A stretch of DNA of 64,000 bases. Origin: Mesostigma viride. Lineage: Eukaryota > Streptophyta > Mesostigmatophyceae > Mesostigmatales > Mesostigmataceae. This document shows, piece by piece, positions 9,498 to 21,029 of the stretch (position 1 is the first letter of the stretch; each line of letters starts with the position of its first letter). Both the position numbers and the translations under genes were made by a program. The notes below the pieces were generated by a model that did not search any database, was not told the origin of the DNA, and saw only the letters and a program-made list of their open reading frames with translations. The stretch spans positions 2,501-66,500 of the forward strand of contig RPFO01000176.1 in NCBI GenBank assembly GCA_009746045.1, read 5' to 3'.

Positions 9498-9934
9498 GCG
9501 CCTCTTATTGGTGGAACGGCATGCGTGCCACAGTCGCGCAGGTCGTCGCTCGCTGCACGCAGTGTGCCCGGGTGAAGGCCCGGTTCAATGTGGACCACGA
9601 TGCGAAAGAATTGATGAGCCTACCCATCAGAGGGCTCTTCTACCGCTGGCACGTAGACCTGTGTGGGCCCTTTGATGAAAGTGCAGATGGCCACAAGTAT
9701 GTCATGGTGTGTGTCGAAAGTTTTAGCAAGCGGGTCGAGCTCATCCCCATTGCTGACAAGCAGGCCGCCACCACCGCCAAGCACTTCGCCGACATCATCG
9801 CCAGGTTTGGCGCCCCCGCGGAGGTGGTCACCGACCAGGGCGGGGAGTTTCGGGGGGAATTTCAGGAATTGTTGGATGCATGTCTCATTGATCACCGTCG
9901 CACTTCTCGGGAGCATCCTCAGGCCAATGGTTAA
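9498..9934 (+). pseudogene. Gypsy integrase core (duplicate copy B)
   Basis: Begins abruptly at the duplication joint inside the H2C2 domain. It keeps the second Cys pair, both catalytic Asps and, unlike copy A, reads through the six-G run to HPQANG. It then meets TAA at about 9932 created by a four-base insertion, just before the segment with the third catalytic residue. The two copies therefore carry different lesions. Confidence 0.9.
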
Positions 9935-9935
9935 T

Positions 9936-10766
9936 TTGGCTGAGAGATTGGTGCAGACTGTCAAGCAGGCTTTGCGCAAGTGGAGCCTGCAGTCAGCATC
10001 ATTCACTACGTGGGATCGTGAACTGGCGTGGATAGCCATGGGTTACCGAATGTCACCCCAGGAGTCGCTCGCCTGTTTCTCCCCGTATTTCCTGTTGTTT
10101 GGGCGCGTACCCTTGCTCCCCACGGAGGCGCAGAGTGCACACCCCACCCCTATGGCGTTTGACAACGCCAGTCAGTTTCTGGCTGAGGTGACCGCACGGG
10201 CGGCTACTTTCCGCAAGGTTATGCCCATCGCCATGAACAACTTGTTCATCGCCCAGCACCGAGATACCCTGCGCTACGCTCAGCGCCGGGGGGGCGCTTA
10301 CATGGCCCGTCAGCTGCATTTTCGTCCGGGGCAGTTCGTATTTCTCCGCACGCAGCTGACCGACACTCTTGACGTGACTGCGGGGCCGACCATCTTGCGG
10401 ATCGTCGCCATCAAGCCATCTGGGGTCGCCATTTTGGAGGGCGTCGACGGCAGTCGCACCACCGATAACGTAAGCAACCTCAGTCCGTGTTCGTTGCCCA
10501 ACTTATTGCCTGACCTCGCCCCGCACACGGCCAGGCGGGTCAAGGACGCACAGTGTCAGGTTTGCCATCGCGTAGACCAGGGGGATACCATGTTGCTGTG
10601 TGATCACTGTAATTGTGGGTGGCACATGCACTGCTTGCAGCCAGCGCTCACCACCGTGCCAGCGGGCCAGTGGTTTTGCCCAGTTTGTGTCGCTGCCCGT
10701 TTCGCAACCAGTAGCCTCACCATTTCCTTAGCTGCTGTGGTGTTGGCACGGTCGCTGGCCATGTGA
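9936..10766 (+). pseudogene. Gypsy integrase C-terminus with PHD finger (duplicate copy B)
   Basis: Same protein segment as 6428-7258, with the PHD finger cysteines and histidine intact and a Val-to-Leu change in the tail. It is out of frame with 9498-9934 because of the four-base insertion. Confidence 0.88.
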
Positions 10767-10798
10767 GGAGCCATGAGAGCCAGCGAGGGGGGGAATCA

Positions 10799-12113
10799 TG
10801 GGACAGGTCCTCGCCCACCCCACCAGGCACGTCAGCTCAGCTCATTTGGGTTTTACCAAAGCTGAGCATGGCCAACCGCCATGGTGGCGCCGGAGATTGT
10901 GGTACGCAGACGCGACAGCTGTCACGGACGCGAGCTGTGTCATCCGGGCGCCCACTATGCACAAGACCGGTGACGTGCGCAAGGAATTTGTTTTCTGCGC
11001 ATTTTCGACAAAGGCTAGTGACCGGGGGGGGGACACTAGCACTTACAGCATAAGAGCGGACGAAAGTGCACGTGCGCGCGCGCCGGGCCAGGCACGGCTG
11101 GGCGCGCAGCACAGACGTACTTGAGCGGACGGCAGCACAAGTGCGCAGCGTCGAGAGGATCATACGCGAGTTAGTGGACAGCTGGAGCTGGAGCTGGAGC
11201 TGAAGCTGGAGCTGGAGCTGGAGCTGGACAGTCTGCTGGACTTCAACAGCGCCGAGGCTATTGACAGGCCATGCAGGTGTCTTTGTGGTGTAGAATAGCG
11301 GGTCAACGTTATGAGGACTGGACAGAAAATGGAAAAGGACAATTTGCGGTGCGGAGCCAGATCGCTGGAATGAATGCGAAATCGCTGGCAGCCCTACAAA
11401 GGGATTTCTTCTAGAAAAAAAAGATTAGAAGCAATGTTTGCTGGGCCACTCACACGCAAGGTGTGAGCGTGCAGATTGTTTGAAGGATATTATGCTTCGA
11501 CCTTGGTGGTCGTGACTAAATACCGGACATTCCCAGGGACAGAAATGCCGGAGCCTCTAGGAGATGAGATCGGCAACAGGGTAGCAATTTAGATTTGTCG
11601 GGATGCCTTCCTGTTTTTGTTGGCATGTGTGGTAGAAAGCCAGGACGGCAACTGGAATGCGGTTTCTGTTTGCATGGTTCAGGCAGCAAGATAGTTTTGG
11701 CATTCCTGGCTGGACTGACAAGTGTGGCGTGTGTCATGCGTGTGGCATGACGAATGGTTTGGTTCATAGTCGAAGAGGACTCTCACGTAGCGTGTAGTCT
11801 CTTCGAGTCTCTCGTTAGTGGCCTTCGTGTTTCTCCCTTTCCTTGGGAGCAAGGCCGGTAGCATGTCATGGAGCGCTGCCTAACTGCAGGCTCGTGAGCA
11901 TGGAGTGCATCGATATTGAGACTATCAACGTGTTGTAATTGTATTAACTTTCTCAATAAATTCCGCATGTGCGGCTTCATCATCAGACTGTGCAAAGTGC
12001 ATGTGTGTTGTGAAAACATTGTTCTATAGCAGGGGAGGCAAAAGCATTAAGGTGGTCATCAGGCACGAGGGACAGTTCCTTGTCCTCGGCTGAGAACCCT
12101 CCTTTCGTTAATC
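10799..12113 (+). repeat. Gypsy LTR (copy B)
   Basis: 1315-bp duplicate of the LTR at 7290-8591, with the same TGGGACAG start and TTAATCA end and the same AATAAA. A partial second LTR start follows at 12114-12249, as in copy A. Confidence 0.75.
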
Positions 12114-12312
12114 ATGGGACAGGTCCTCGCCCACCCCACCGGGCATGCAGTTAAGGCAGGCACGTCAGCTCAGCTCATTTGGGTTTTACCAAAGCTGAGC
12201 ATGGCCAACCGCCATGGTGGCGCCGGAGATTGTGGTACGCAGACGCGACAAAACCTCCAGGGGGATAAAAACCTACAGGAGGAGCATTAGGCTCAGGCTC
12301 CCAGATTACTCC

Positions 12313-13678
12313 TTATGACAAGGGTTTCCCAGCCATCATGGACCGCAGCAACTGGTACCCATTAAGGGCCAGTCGTGGAAGCTTGGTCATAGCATCAGCA
12401 GGATTTGAATATCCTGGCAGATGTATGGTCATACAGTGGCTGGACAACTCCTTTGCCACAAGGTAGTCCAAGTCAGTAGTAGTGGCCCTCTCATTCTTGA
12501 TAAAAGAGACCACGGGCTTATTATCACAATAAACCCTGACATCAATCACAGGTTGAGGTCTTATCTGACTCAGACACCATAAGAGTAGCTCTCTTATGTA
12601 TATGGCGTCGCGAATGCACATGGCGTATGCCCTGCACTCGGCTGTGTCAATGCCAGCAAACCGCCTCCTCTGAAGGTTACTGGACCAGTATACCAACGAG
12701 GGCTGTTTGCCTTCATTCCTGATGGTGATCAGGCATCCGGCTCTGGCACCAATCTTGTTGGCAGATCTAGACTCTTGGCTAGCATCTGTGTAGGCGTCTA
12801 AGATGATACGCCTATGACAGTCTACACCAGACAACACCAAATCAGGAGATTCATTGAGGCAGCTCTCCAGGCGCCTCCTTCCTTCTCCTACAATAACAGA
12901 GTCTGGCATCCTACTCTGTACTGCCAGGTCAGGGTTAGTTGTGGCAGCCAGCCAACCTAGTTGACCTTTAACCGTAGGGGCATTCTCCTCACTTACTCTC
13001 TTGGGCAACTGAGTTATCAGTTTTTCTCTATACCCCTTCGCCGATTGCAGCTTAAGATGCCATCCTTTGTCATCTTGGAAAAGGGTACAGCCAATGCCAC
13101 AGTAAGGTACCTGGCTGTTTTTAGTAAACCATGCTCTGGTACCAATAGGGGACTTGTCATTGAGCCTTTTATAGGTCTCATTCAACCATCCCTTGGGACC
13201 AATGCGTTGCATGTCATCCCCATGTAAGGTAGCCCAGGTGGGTTGTCCCTTGGATTGCCCTACAAAGAGACAATAGGCAAGATGAGATTGTTGCATCTGA
13301 CATCTCTCTTGGATGGCAGGAGCAATGGTTTCATACCAAATGACTGGACTGCTGACCAGTCCTTCCCAGCCCACTTTAGGCTGCATGTAGGGATAACCTA
13401 CTTCAGCTAACCAGCATGCTGGGGTCTTGACACAACAGGGTCTTTGAGATTGCCAAGTGGCTCTGGCCACCTGAGGATCACCATGCAAAAAGGCCCTGGT
13501 GAAGTCATCAACTTCTGCTCCATAATCCAAGCCATAATCCAAAGCACCAAGGTATAGACTAAGAATAAGCCTGAGAACAGGATGTGACAGGCCAGGAGTG
13601 TACAGCTCCTCCTTATCAAAGTCTGTAGTACCATGGAACTGGGTTACGACTGGACGTGCGTTTGGTATAGGAGGCTCA
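12313..13678 (-). CDS. pol: Copia-1 RT palm and RNase H
   Basis: The reading frame runs from the TTAA insertion to the natural stop. RT motifs: NARPVVTQF, DDFTRAFLHGD (first catalytic Asp), VGWEGLVSSPVIWYE, and the catalytic box HGDD (13213-13224) where copia elements normally have YVDD. RNase H follows with AYTDAS, TAECRAYAM, YCDNKP and NPADAMTK. Integrase upstream and RNase H last identify the copia order. Confidence 0.9.
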
Positions 13679-13682
13679 TTAA

Positions 13683-15400
13683 CTCGTCGTCTGTCCCTGG
13701 TCCTAATTTTAGGACTGAGTTCAACTCAGTCCTAATTTTAGGACCTAATTTTGAGGTTTTGTAGAAAATTCGCCCCGGTCGGAATATTTGGCAGAAAAAT
13801 TTTCTCAAAATTTATTCAAATACTACTTGAAAAGATCTTTCTTGGACATATTTTTGGGATTTTTTTGGATTTGGTTTGGGCGGCTAACCGTACGGTGAAA
13901 GTAAAGGTGGTAAGGGTACATTTTCACGCGAAACGTGAGTTCCGGAAATGCACGACCTAGCCATGGCGGCTTGCGCCCATGCATGCAGTTTACGTTTTCG
14001 GACGATTTTGCGGGCCAAACCCAGGAAATAGATTTTTTATGTCCTAAAGATGATACAAGTGAATTTTAACCTCGCGGGGATGCGATTTACTGGGTGTCGG
14101 CACTGTTCTTGCAGGAAAAATCTCCGATTAGGCAGGTCGACGGAATGGATTACTACAATTGATTCCCGGATCAAATCGAAGGGTTTATAGGTTTCTTTCT
14201 ACCTTTTATCATGTATTGTCGTAGATTAAGTCTAGTGGCAGTCAAGATTTGATGATTTCGACCACTCTGTCACGTCATGGTTTGTGTGCCGCAAAGTGCC
14301 ACTTTTGCAGGCACCGCCTGGGCCAAGGTAACGCCAGCCGTGCCAGGTAAAGCTGGAATATCGCTGCTTCATCGTTTCTTGGTATTCTTACATGAGTTTA
14401 AGCTTGCGATGCGCTGTCAGTTTTGAGTCTTGCTGCTCTTTCTTGACCGTTGCCTGCCCCTCTCTAAAACCATCTTTTTAGATGATCTTACCAGGCATTT
14501 GCCTTACCGTAGCGTGGCTGTACAAGGTTTTAGGTGCTGAATGGGTTAAAACACTTTCATAGATGTTAGTTATTCTCTTGCTATGTTCATACTGCATGAT
14601 TGTGTGGTCATGGGCTGCGTCAAGGGTACTGTCAAGCTTATACGGGTGAGTGAAAAATCATGGTGATAAACCACTGTCATCATGTGCCAGCAGGTATCTT
14701 GGCCATGTCATGGCAAGGTAATACAGTTTTATCCATGTCCATTCTTGTAAAGAACAATTAAATGTGACTAACCTACCCATTATATCGGTGGTTATTACTT
14801 ATAATACATCCCTTTGTAGCTACGTATCCATACGCATTCCCTACATGTATGCATAGGCTTTCACACATACTAAGGTACAATATAACTGCAATATGATGAT
14901 GCAAGTATATTTTCCTATTATGCCTGAAGGGAAATGGGCTGATTGACATGGTTTGTGGCCACGCTACTATGTAGTATGACCGCACTTACATGCTTGCAAA
15001 TTGCTAGCATGGCCCAGTCCTATGTATAGGACTGGCAGTATTTGGCGTGTTTCAGGCAGTGCCAGTGGCCAAATTGAGTCCAGTTTTTTGCCACAGGTCA
15101 AGAACTATATTGTTTACATGCCTGTATTTTTTAAACATGCATATGGAATTTATTCAATTTTTGCCACTCATGCTTCCACACAAAAATGCAAATTCGCCGA
15201 CGGTGCCATACATCCATGTAATTTTTAGGAGTTTGGGTCAAGTTTTCACTGATGTAGTATTTTTGCCAGCAAGAGGACATCAAATACTCCATAGACCCAC
15301 ATCTAAGCATCTTGGATGGACCCCCCACCTAGTCACTACACACGGTTGAAAAAGGTCAACTCAGTCCTATTATTAGGACTGAGTTGGGACAGACGACGAG
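13683..15400. mobile_element. Non-autonomous TTAA-target DNA transposon (piggyBac-like signature)
   Basis: 1718 bp bounded by perfect 15-bp inverted ends (CTCGTCGTCTGTCCC) and flanked on both sides by TTAA (13679-13682, 15401-15404). Removing the insert and one TTAA restores the copia-1 frame as KSKLNEPPIPNARP, matching copia-2, so TTAA is a true target duplication. TTAA targets with precise ends are the piggyBac hallmark, but no transposase ORF is present and the end sequence was not matched to a known family. Near-palindromes of the TCCTAA..TTAGGA type lie just inside both ends (13699-13744, 15358-15386). Confidence 0.85.
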
Positions 15401-15404
15401 TTAA

Positions 15405-16410
15405 GCTTGCTCTTCATCTTGCATACAAAACGCAACTGAAGCATTTGAGCATTGGGTGGAGGTTCTGAAATGCCTTCAAAAACATCCAGCGTTTGCCACT
15501 CCTGGAGCGCACGCGCCAATGCTAGTCGCCAGGCCTCAAGGCCAGCGAAAGTGTGACAATCCAGGTCTACATCATCAAAGGACATAGGACTATGAGCAGC
15601 AAATGACCTTTTTGTAAGACCACTAAGAGAGGTCACACTGAGCTGGGCAGGTTCTACCAGCTCAGAAGCTGGGGGCATATCCCTTCCCCATTCTGCTCCT
15701 TTTATTACTGAACCGACACAGGCGGTCTTCCAATGTGCCTTCTGGAATATTTCAAGAGGCAAGGAACATCTGAATGATTCCAGAGGAATTGGGTCACAAT
15801 GGGTTTTTAGGAGACTCTTTGTGTTATTGGGGCTATCAACAATGGTAACACCGGGAGTCACCAAGAATGGCTGGCCAATGAGAGTGGGCCCCTTGTAGCC
15901 ATCAACAACACAAAGTGTCAAAGACTCACCCAAGAATGGGATAGTGATATTCCCAAGAACTTGATGATTAGTGTTACCCGCAAAGTCTTGGACATTAGTC
16001 CATGGACTGGGTTCAAGGGAATACTTATCCAGCAAAGCATTAAAGGGTGAGGTGACAGAGACCTCTGCTTTGGTATCCACATCAAAGCCATCAAGGTCCA
16101 TGTCCTTCTCTAGAAGAGAAGTTATTTTGGCAATCTTTAGTGAAGGCTTGAGCTTCTTTACAATATCCCGAAGCTCTTGAGGATTGCCCCTCTTTCCGAG
16201 CTGAGTGTTCAACCTGGACAACCCCTCCTCAGCCTGTCTTCCTTGGGCTGGTATTTTCCCATCAGTCTCCAAGGGCAATGGCTTATTACCAGGGTAATTG
16301 AATCCAAGCTTTGGCTGTTCAGACTGAAATATGTTATCCACCTGCCCAGGGGTCTCAAGCCCATGTTCCAACGGCCGGAGCTTCCGGTGCTGATCAGGCA
16401 CCCTATTATC
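15405..16410 (-). CDS. pol: Copia-1 retropepsin-like domain and RT N-terminus
   Basis: Follows an in-frame TAG (16411-16413) after the integrase. A retropepsin-like fold is suggested by FDVDTKAEVSV (Asp of DTK at about 16069-16077) followed about 75 residues later by LIGQPFLVTPGV, the counterpart of the retropepsin LLG motif. RT starts at QLRFVCKMKSKLN, interrupted by the TTAA insertion at 15404. The same domain lies in the same place in copia-2. The canonical DTG Gly is Lys here. Protease activity is unproven. Confidence 0.75.
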
Positions 16411-17260
16411 CTACAAGTCAGCTTCAAATATATCATCCTGTGATATCCGGGCAGTCAATGTCTTAGGCTGAGCTTGCTGAGTAGTAGGCTCCAGTTGATG
16501 GGAGGCCGCCCTTTCTGGTAGTTGGAGTCCAGCCTGTTCACTGGCCAAAGGTGGACAGGAAAGATTGTGAGATCCAGATGCCTCTTCAGGGGCCATATTT
16601 ACCAGGGGATTTTCTTCATTAAATTGAAAGTTCATTGGATCTCTCTTCAATCTATTCCAAGCCAGATGATAAGTGGTACCATTCCAGACCACATCAGCAG
16701 TTTTCATCTCCGGGTCAACTGAGGTTATGGTCCCTGGACCCTGCCAATAACCGCGTTTACCAGGAGCATTTTCTTTGTGGAAGATCACCTGGTCTCCCAC
16801 CTTAAATTTTAATGATTCTCCTCTCTGTTTATCCTTTTCACAGAGGTGAGTATACTGTGTCCACCTCTGCTTACTCCATGCCTGCATTATGTCATCAGGG
16901 TAGAGGCCACCTGCTAGTCCACGAGGTGAGACCAGCCATGGAACACCACGCACTTTGAAAGTATGAAGACGGTTGTACATGGTGTTTTCCACTTTTGCAG
17001 CACCCAAACACCTGACAGCAAAAGTTGGTTTAAAAATCTCAGGATAATCCCCAGACATCACCAACTTCTTAAGCTCCTGTATATATCTGTCAACCTTGCC
17101 TTGGGCTTGATGATCTTCACGACCCACAATCCTTAGGAAAGGCAGATCAGAGTATTTGGTCAGGCAGTTAAACTGCAAGTCCATCTGCAGCTTGTGAATG
17201 ACTGCAAACTTCTGCAGAATAACAAGAACTGCAGCATGGAGGGCATGGAGGGCATGGAAG
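16411..17260 (-). pseudogene. Copia-1 integrase, C-terminal half
   Basis: Starts in mid-domain at the insertion cluster. The second catalytic Asp is in LQMDLQFNC; the position of the catalytic Glu is Asp (GKVDR, 17089-17091), whereas copia-2 has Glu. A C-terminal SH3-like domain (FKVGDQVIFHKENAPG ... TYHLAWNRLKRD) follows, then a linker ending in a stop. Broken by the 17261 insertion on one side and the TAG on the other. Confidence 0.85.
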
Positions 17261-17324
17261 GTAATGCAATACGCATTACTTTTGCATACTTGCAAGTATG
17301 CAAAAGTAATGCGTATTGCATTAC
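17261..17324. repeat. Perfect 64-bp palindrome
   Basis: Two exact 32-bp arms with no spacer, centre between 17292 and 17293. Each arm contains GTAATGCAATACGCATTAC, itself an inverted repeat. It forms the left edge of the insertion cluster in copia-1, and the 19-mer recurs at the right edge (27438-27456). Confidence 0.95.
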
Positions 17325-17585
17325 TTAACTAAAATTGGGCCGCGTGGGGAAATCCGGCGTTCCGCACACACCGCTCGTTACCGAGGTGACTCGATTAATT
17401 ACGACTCGGCTATTCCCAGCCTCGCGCCGTAATTCCTATTTCGACTTGGCCTACCCGGCCTCCGCCAAACATAGAAATCCACAAATATTTCGACTTGGCC
17501 TCCCAAGCCTACCCGCCGCAAATATTTCCGTGCCTCCGAGAGGATTCGAACCCGGTACCCCAGGAGCGAACGCCAATCTTAGTTA
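17325..17585 (-). mobile_element. MITE/SINE-like element S, copy 1
   Basis: About 261 bp with inverted ends TTAACTAARATTGG. On the minus strand it contains GGGTTCGAATCC, a match to a tRNA box B (RNA polymerase III promoter element). No box A or cloverleaf was found. Four copies lie in the window. An 83-codon frame through it repeats in all copies because the copies are nearly identical; its PPRGFEPG peptide is the typical antisense reading of a tRNA T-arm. Confidence 0.8.
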
Positions 17586-17600
17586 AGTAATGCGATACGC

Positions 17601-17821
17601 AATTGGGCCGCGTGGGGAAATCCGGCGTTCCGCACACACCGCTCGTTACCGAGGTGACTCGATTAATTACGACTCGGCTATTCCCAGCCTCACGCCGTAA
17701 TTCCTATTTCGACTTGGCCTACCCGGCCTCCGCCAAACATAGAAATCCACAAATATTTCGACTTGGCCTCCCAGGCCTACCCGCCGCAAATATTTCCGTG
17801 CCTCCGAGAGGATTCGAACCC
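17601..17821 (-). mobile_element. Element S, copy 2 (part before the LTR element)
   Basis: Abuts copy 1 across a 15-bp link and lacks the outer TTAACTAA. It is interrupted at AACCC (17817-17821) by the LTR element and resumes at 25773, ending at about 25810. The interruption dates the LTR element as younger than the S elements. Confidence 0.85.
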
Positions 17822-18554
17822 TGTAACAGAATAAAATGGTGGCCTCTGCTCCACTAAATGCACAGATCTTTTACCTCCTGTCATTAAAGACAGAACGGAC
17901 TTATCAAACCCCAAGAGACAGGGGAGATTCCTAGCACTCTCCAGGAATCGTAGAGGGTGGTCGTTTCCCGTCTAGAGGCCATTCCTACGAGACGGTACTT
18001 ACGCGGTAGAGAGCGGTGGTCCCCTTTTGGTCGGGCGTCTCTCTGCTTGTTCATACAGACACAAGACTTCCTGTCTATCGGATATGGCTGTCCAATAACA
18101 GGGCCTGAAGTGAGCATGTTTGGTTATTAGAAATAACTTCACATAATTGGGGGTATCCGCGTCATGGCTATGGTGACAAACAGGCAAAGCTTATGTCCCC
18201 GCCGACACAGAGGAGTCCAACGCAATCCTACAGGTCTCAGCCAATCAGAACGCAGACGAACCGGTAAGGTTCTCTCTCTGTATGCTTTACACCCCTAACT
18301 TACGAAAGATACTAACTGACATCAGTCAGATTACACATAGTAGATTCCAAGGTGCTGTCCCGTACCGTCCAGGGCCCAACACAAAGGACCATCAAAAGGG
18401 CACTCCGCATATAAGTCCCAAAAAGTCAAGTCAGGCCAGGAATCATTACACTTTGGCCGTACAAAAGACTCAGCCATTTACACTGAACGCTGAACTCCAA
18501 GTTCACGTCCACTTGGATGTAACAGTATACACACTGTCAGAAAATACTGTTACA
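17822..18554 (-). repeat. LARD-like element 3' LTR
   Basis: 733 bp. By eye it matches the LTR at 25036-25772 except for a four-base difference near 18326. Read on the minus strand it follows the purine tract. Confidence 0.92.
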
Positions 18555-18565
18555 TTCCTCCCCCC
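18555..18565 (-). other. Polypurine tract of the LARD-like element
   Basis: On the minus strand GGGGGGAGGAA lies directly against the LTR, the usual site of plus-strand DNA priming in LTR elements. It sets the element's orientation. Confidence 0.75.
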
Positions 18566-20145
18566 AAGAACAGAGCTACCAGCTCTGCCAAACAGACCAG
18601 TCGCATGACTGCCAGCATCCCCACAGGCCTCAAGTCTCCGCCAACACGGCATCATTGACCCTGCAAGGATCTGAGGCTATGGACAAAGGAAATGGTCTGC
18701 AAATCACAGGCTGGCCGCATGACCCAGTTATCCCTCCAGGCCTTAACCCTTGGATGGTACTGGTACCTATTTCTAGTTACCAGTTTTACTCGTAACTACA
18801 AATAGTGACCAGTTTTAGAACCGAGCTGGCGCGAATGCCAGTAGATATTTCCGTGATATTTTTAGGTCTGCTGCTAGAGCTAGATGTGTAGTACACCCTG
18901 ATACCGGACATCACTATGTTCAGACCAAGTTTGCAGGGACTAATTAACGGTTACAGTACAGGGGGGTACCCTGGTGCACAGCTGCCACTCATTTTTAGCT
19001 TGTCATCTTCCAGTTATTTTTAGATAGTACAGCTGGGTCCCTGGGACAACCAGTGATGTGAGTGTTCAGAAGCCATGCATGGCTACCAATTTAACTGCCT
19101 TTCCAAGGCCAGGTCCAATAAAGTTGTTTAAACCACATAAAATGCATTTTAGGTGTATCACGTCTCGCACCCAGCGGATCCCCCTGGGGGGGGTCCTTAA
19201 AATGTACCCATAGGACAATGCAACATGACCACCAACATGACCCCCAAGTAACTCAATATATGTGTGTGCTTTGGTCCCAATATGGATAGTAAAATTGTTA
19301 TTAGGTTGGTTTGTGGACTTTATAGTGCAAAGTGCAACTGGTAACTACTTTTAGGAACGAGTTAGACACCATCCAAGACCACAAAGGCGTCGACCACAAA
19401 GGCGTCGACCACAAAGGCGTCATCAACCCTCTGGGGAACTGAGTTCATCGGGCAAGACTCACAGCCTGAACACATAACACACATCCTATCTGGGGAGGAA
19501 GTTGTCACACTACCGCAAAACTCAAAACCCAAACACAGAAAAAACACAAAATAAAACCCAAAATATACTTAAAACCAACTTCTGTCTTCTCCTGGGACTC
19601 CATCCAGAGAAAAGACGAACTGGTACTGGGCGCATCCTGCAACTCATGACAGAGAAAAGACCCTATAGTACTATCCAAGTACAATGTCATCACAACTGGT
19701 ATCAAACAAGGCAGGTGAAAGGAACAACCGCCTTAAAGCTGAAGACTCAAAAAGTCTGAAAACAGGACTGGGACTGGAACTGGAATTGGAACTGGAAGTA
19801 GCAACTGGAAGCAGATCTGGAATTGGAAAAAGAACTGGAACTGGATCTGCTGGTACAGGAAGTGTCTTCTTAAGAAAGGCAAGTATGGCCTCAAAAGACA
19901 CACAAGCAGAGAATGAGGAACCACAGTGTTGAGAGGGCTCACTCATGGAATCCGCCATGCCCATCACAGTAAGCATCATAACAGATTCTCTCTGCCTATC
20001 CCACTGGCAACAAAGACTGTGCCATATCTGCACATCCCAAACTGGATCCATAGAAAGTAGGTAGACTGCACCCAAGTCCACGCGTCCAAGACAAGGTCTC
20101 CCACAACTGGATCAGTGCAAGCACGTAGTAAAAACTGATCTCCAA

Positions 20146-20230
20146 AATCTGGCCACCCCAGATTCTCCAACCCATCCAAATCTGGCCACTCCAGATTTTC
20201 CATCCCATGCAAATCTGGCCACTCCAGATT
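20146..20230. repeat. Three tandem 7-bp-stem hairpins
   Basis: Three units spaced about 33 bp apart, each AATCTGG - five-base loop - CCAGATT (20146-20164, 20179-20197, 20212-20230). All three stems are perfect; the loop is CCACC or CCACT. Confidence 0.92.
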
Positions 20231-20858
20231 CTCCATCCAAGATCCACATACTGGGTTGCATGTCAAACACTGGATCGGCTCCAAGAAGGAAAACTGCAGC
20301 AGGAAGACTCCGGATGTCAACCACTGGAAGCATAACTTGCTGACCAAAGCACGCTGACCACAGCTTTAATGTAGACCAGAGGCCCAGAACTGAAAGACAG
20401 AAATGTCCCTAAGGCCCTCAGTCAGGTGACCACAGCAAGTCTGCCATGAAGGCACAGGTCACCAGGACAGAATGGGATCTATGAGGTAACAAAAGAAGAA
20501 ACTGAAAATCCCAATCAGTTTCATAGGCAAATAGTGATGTCCATCTGCCATAGACCTCATAGATCTCCTCCCCTCTAAGACAAGACGCAGGGGGCTAGGG
20601 TGAGGGAAAGCCTGCGGCCACATCTCAACCCACAAACAAGTGGCCCTAAATGAACAAGGCACACGCATCAGTCTCTCTCAACTGGAATGGTGAGAGCAAC
20701 CAACGATCTTGGAACGACTCAGGTCACCCAAGACCGCGACCATCATCAAGGCGCAATGCATCACTCAGTGCCAAGAGTGAGGGACACCTTAGACCAAGGC
20801 AATTCAGCACATCATTGATCATGCAGAGCCATGGTCCAATTACTCAACAGCTGGTAAA

Positions 20859-21029
20859 CTGGAGACAACCAGCACGTAAACGTATTCATTCATCTGGCCG
20901 CCTCGGGTAAACTGGAAACAACCAGAAGGCACTGGCCAAACAGAGGTACTGTCTCTGCATGGTGAACTGGATACCACCAGCAGACAAACTCGTTCCCAAA
21001 TCTGCCACTGATTAACTGGATGCAATCAG
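20859..21029. repeat. Four spaced CTGG/CCAG mini-hairpins
   Basis: CTGG - six bases - CCAG at 20859, 20912, 20967 and 21016, spaced 49-55 bp. The fourth has TCAG, which still pairs through G-U. The sequence between units is little conserved. Confidence 0.75.

Larger units (their letters stand above)
9498..13014. repeat. Tandem segmental duplication, copy B
   Basis: 3517 bp second copy of 5996-9491, offset 3502 bp at the start. Visible differences are scattered substitutions, homopolymer length changes (for example G6 at 9852 against G5 at 6348) and a four-base insertion near 9931. Copia-1 continues unbroken past its right edge. Confidence 0.93.

Noticed and set aside
17335..17586. 83-residue frame conserved in several S copies
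   Set aside because: The copies are nearly identical in DNA, so frame conservation carries no information; the PPRGFEPG peptide is the antisense reading of a tRNA T-arm-like box.
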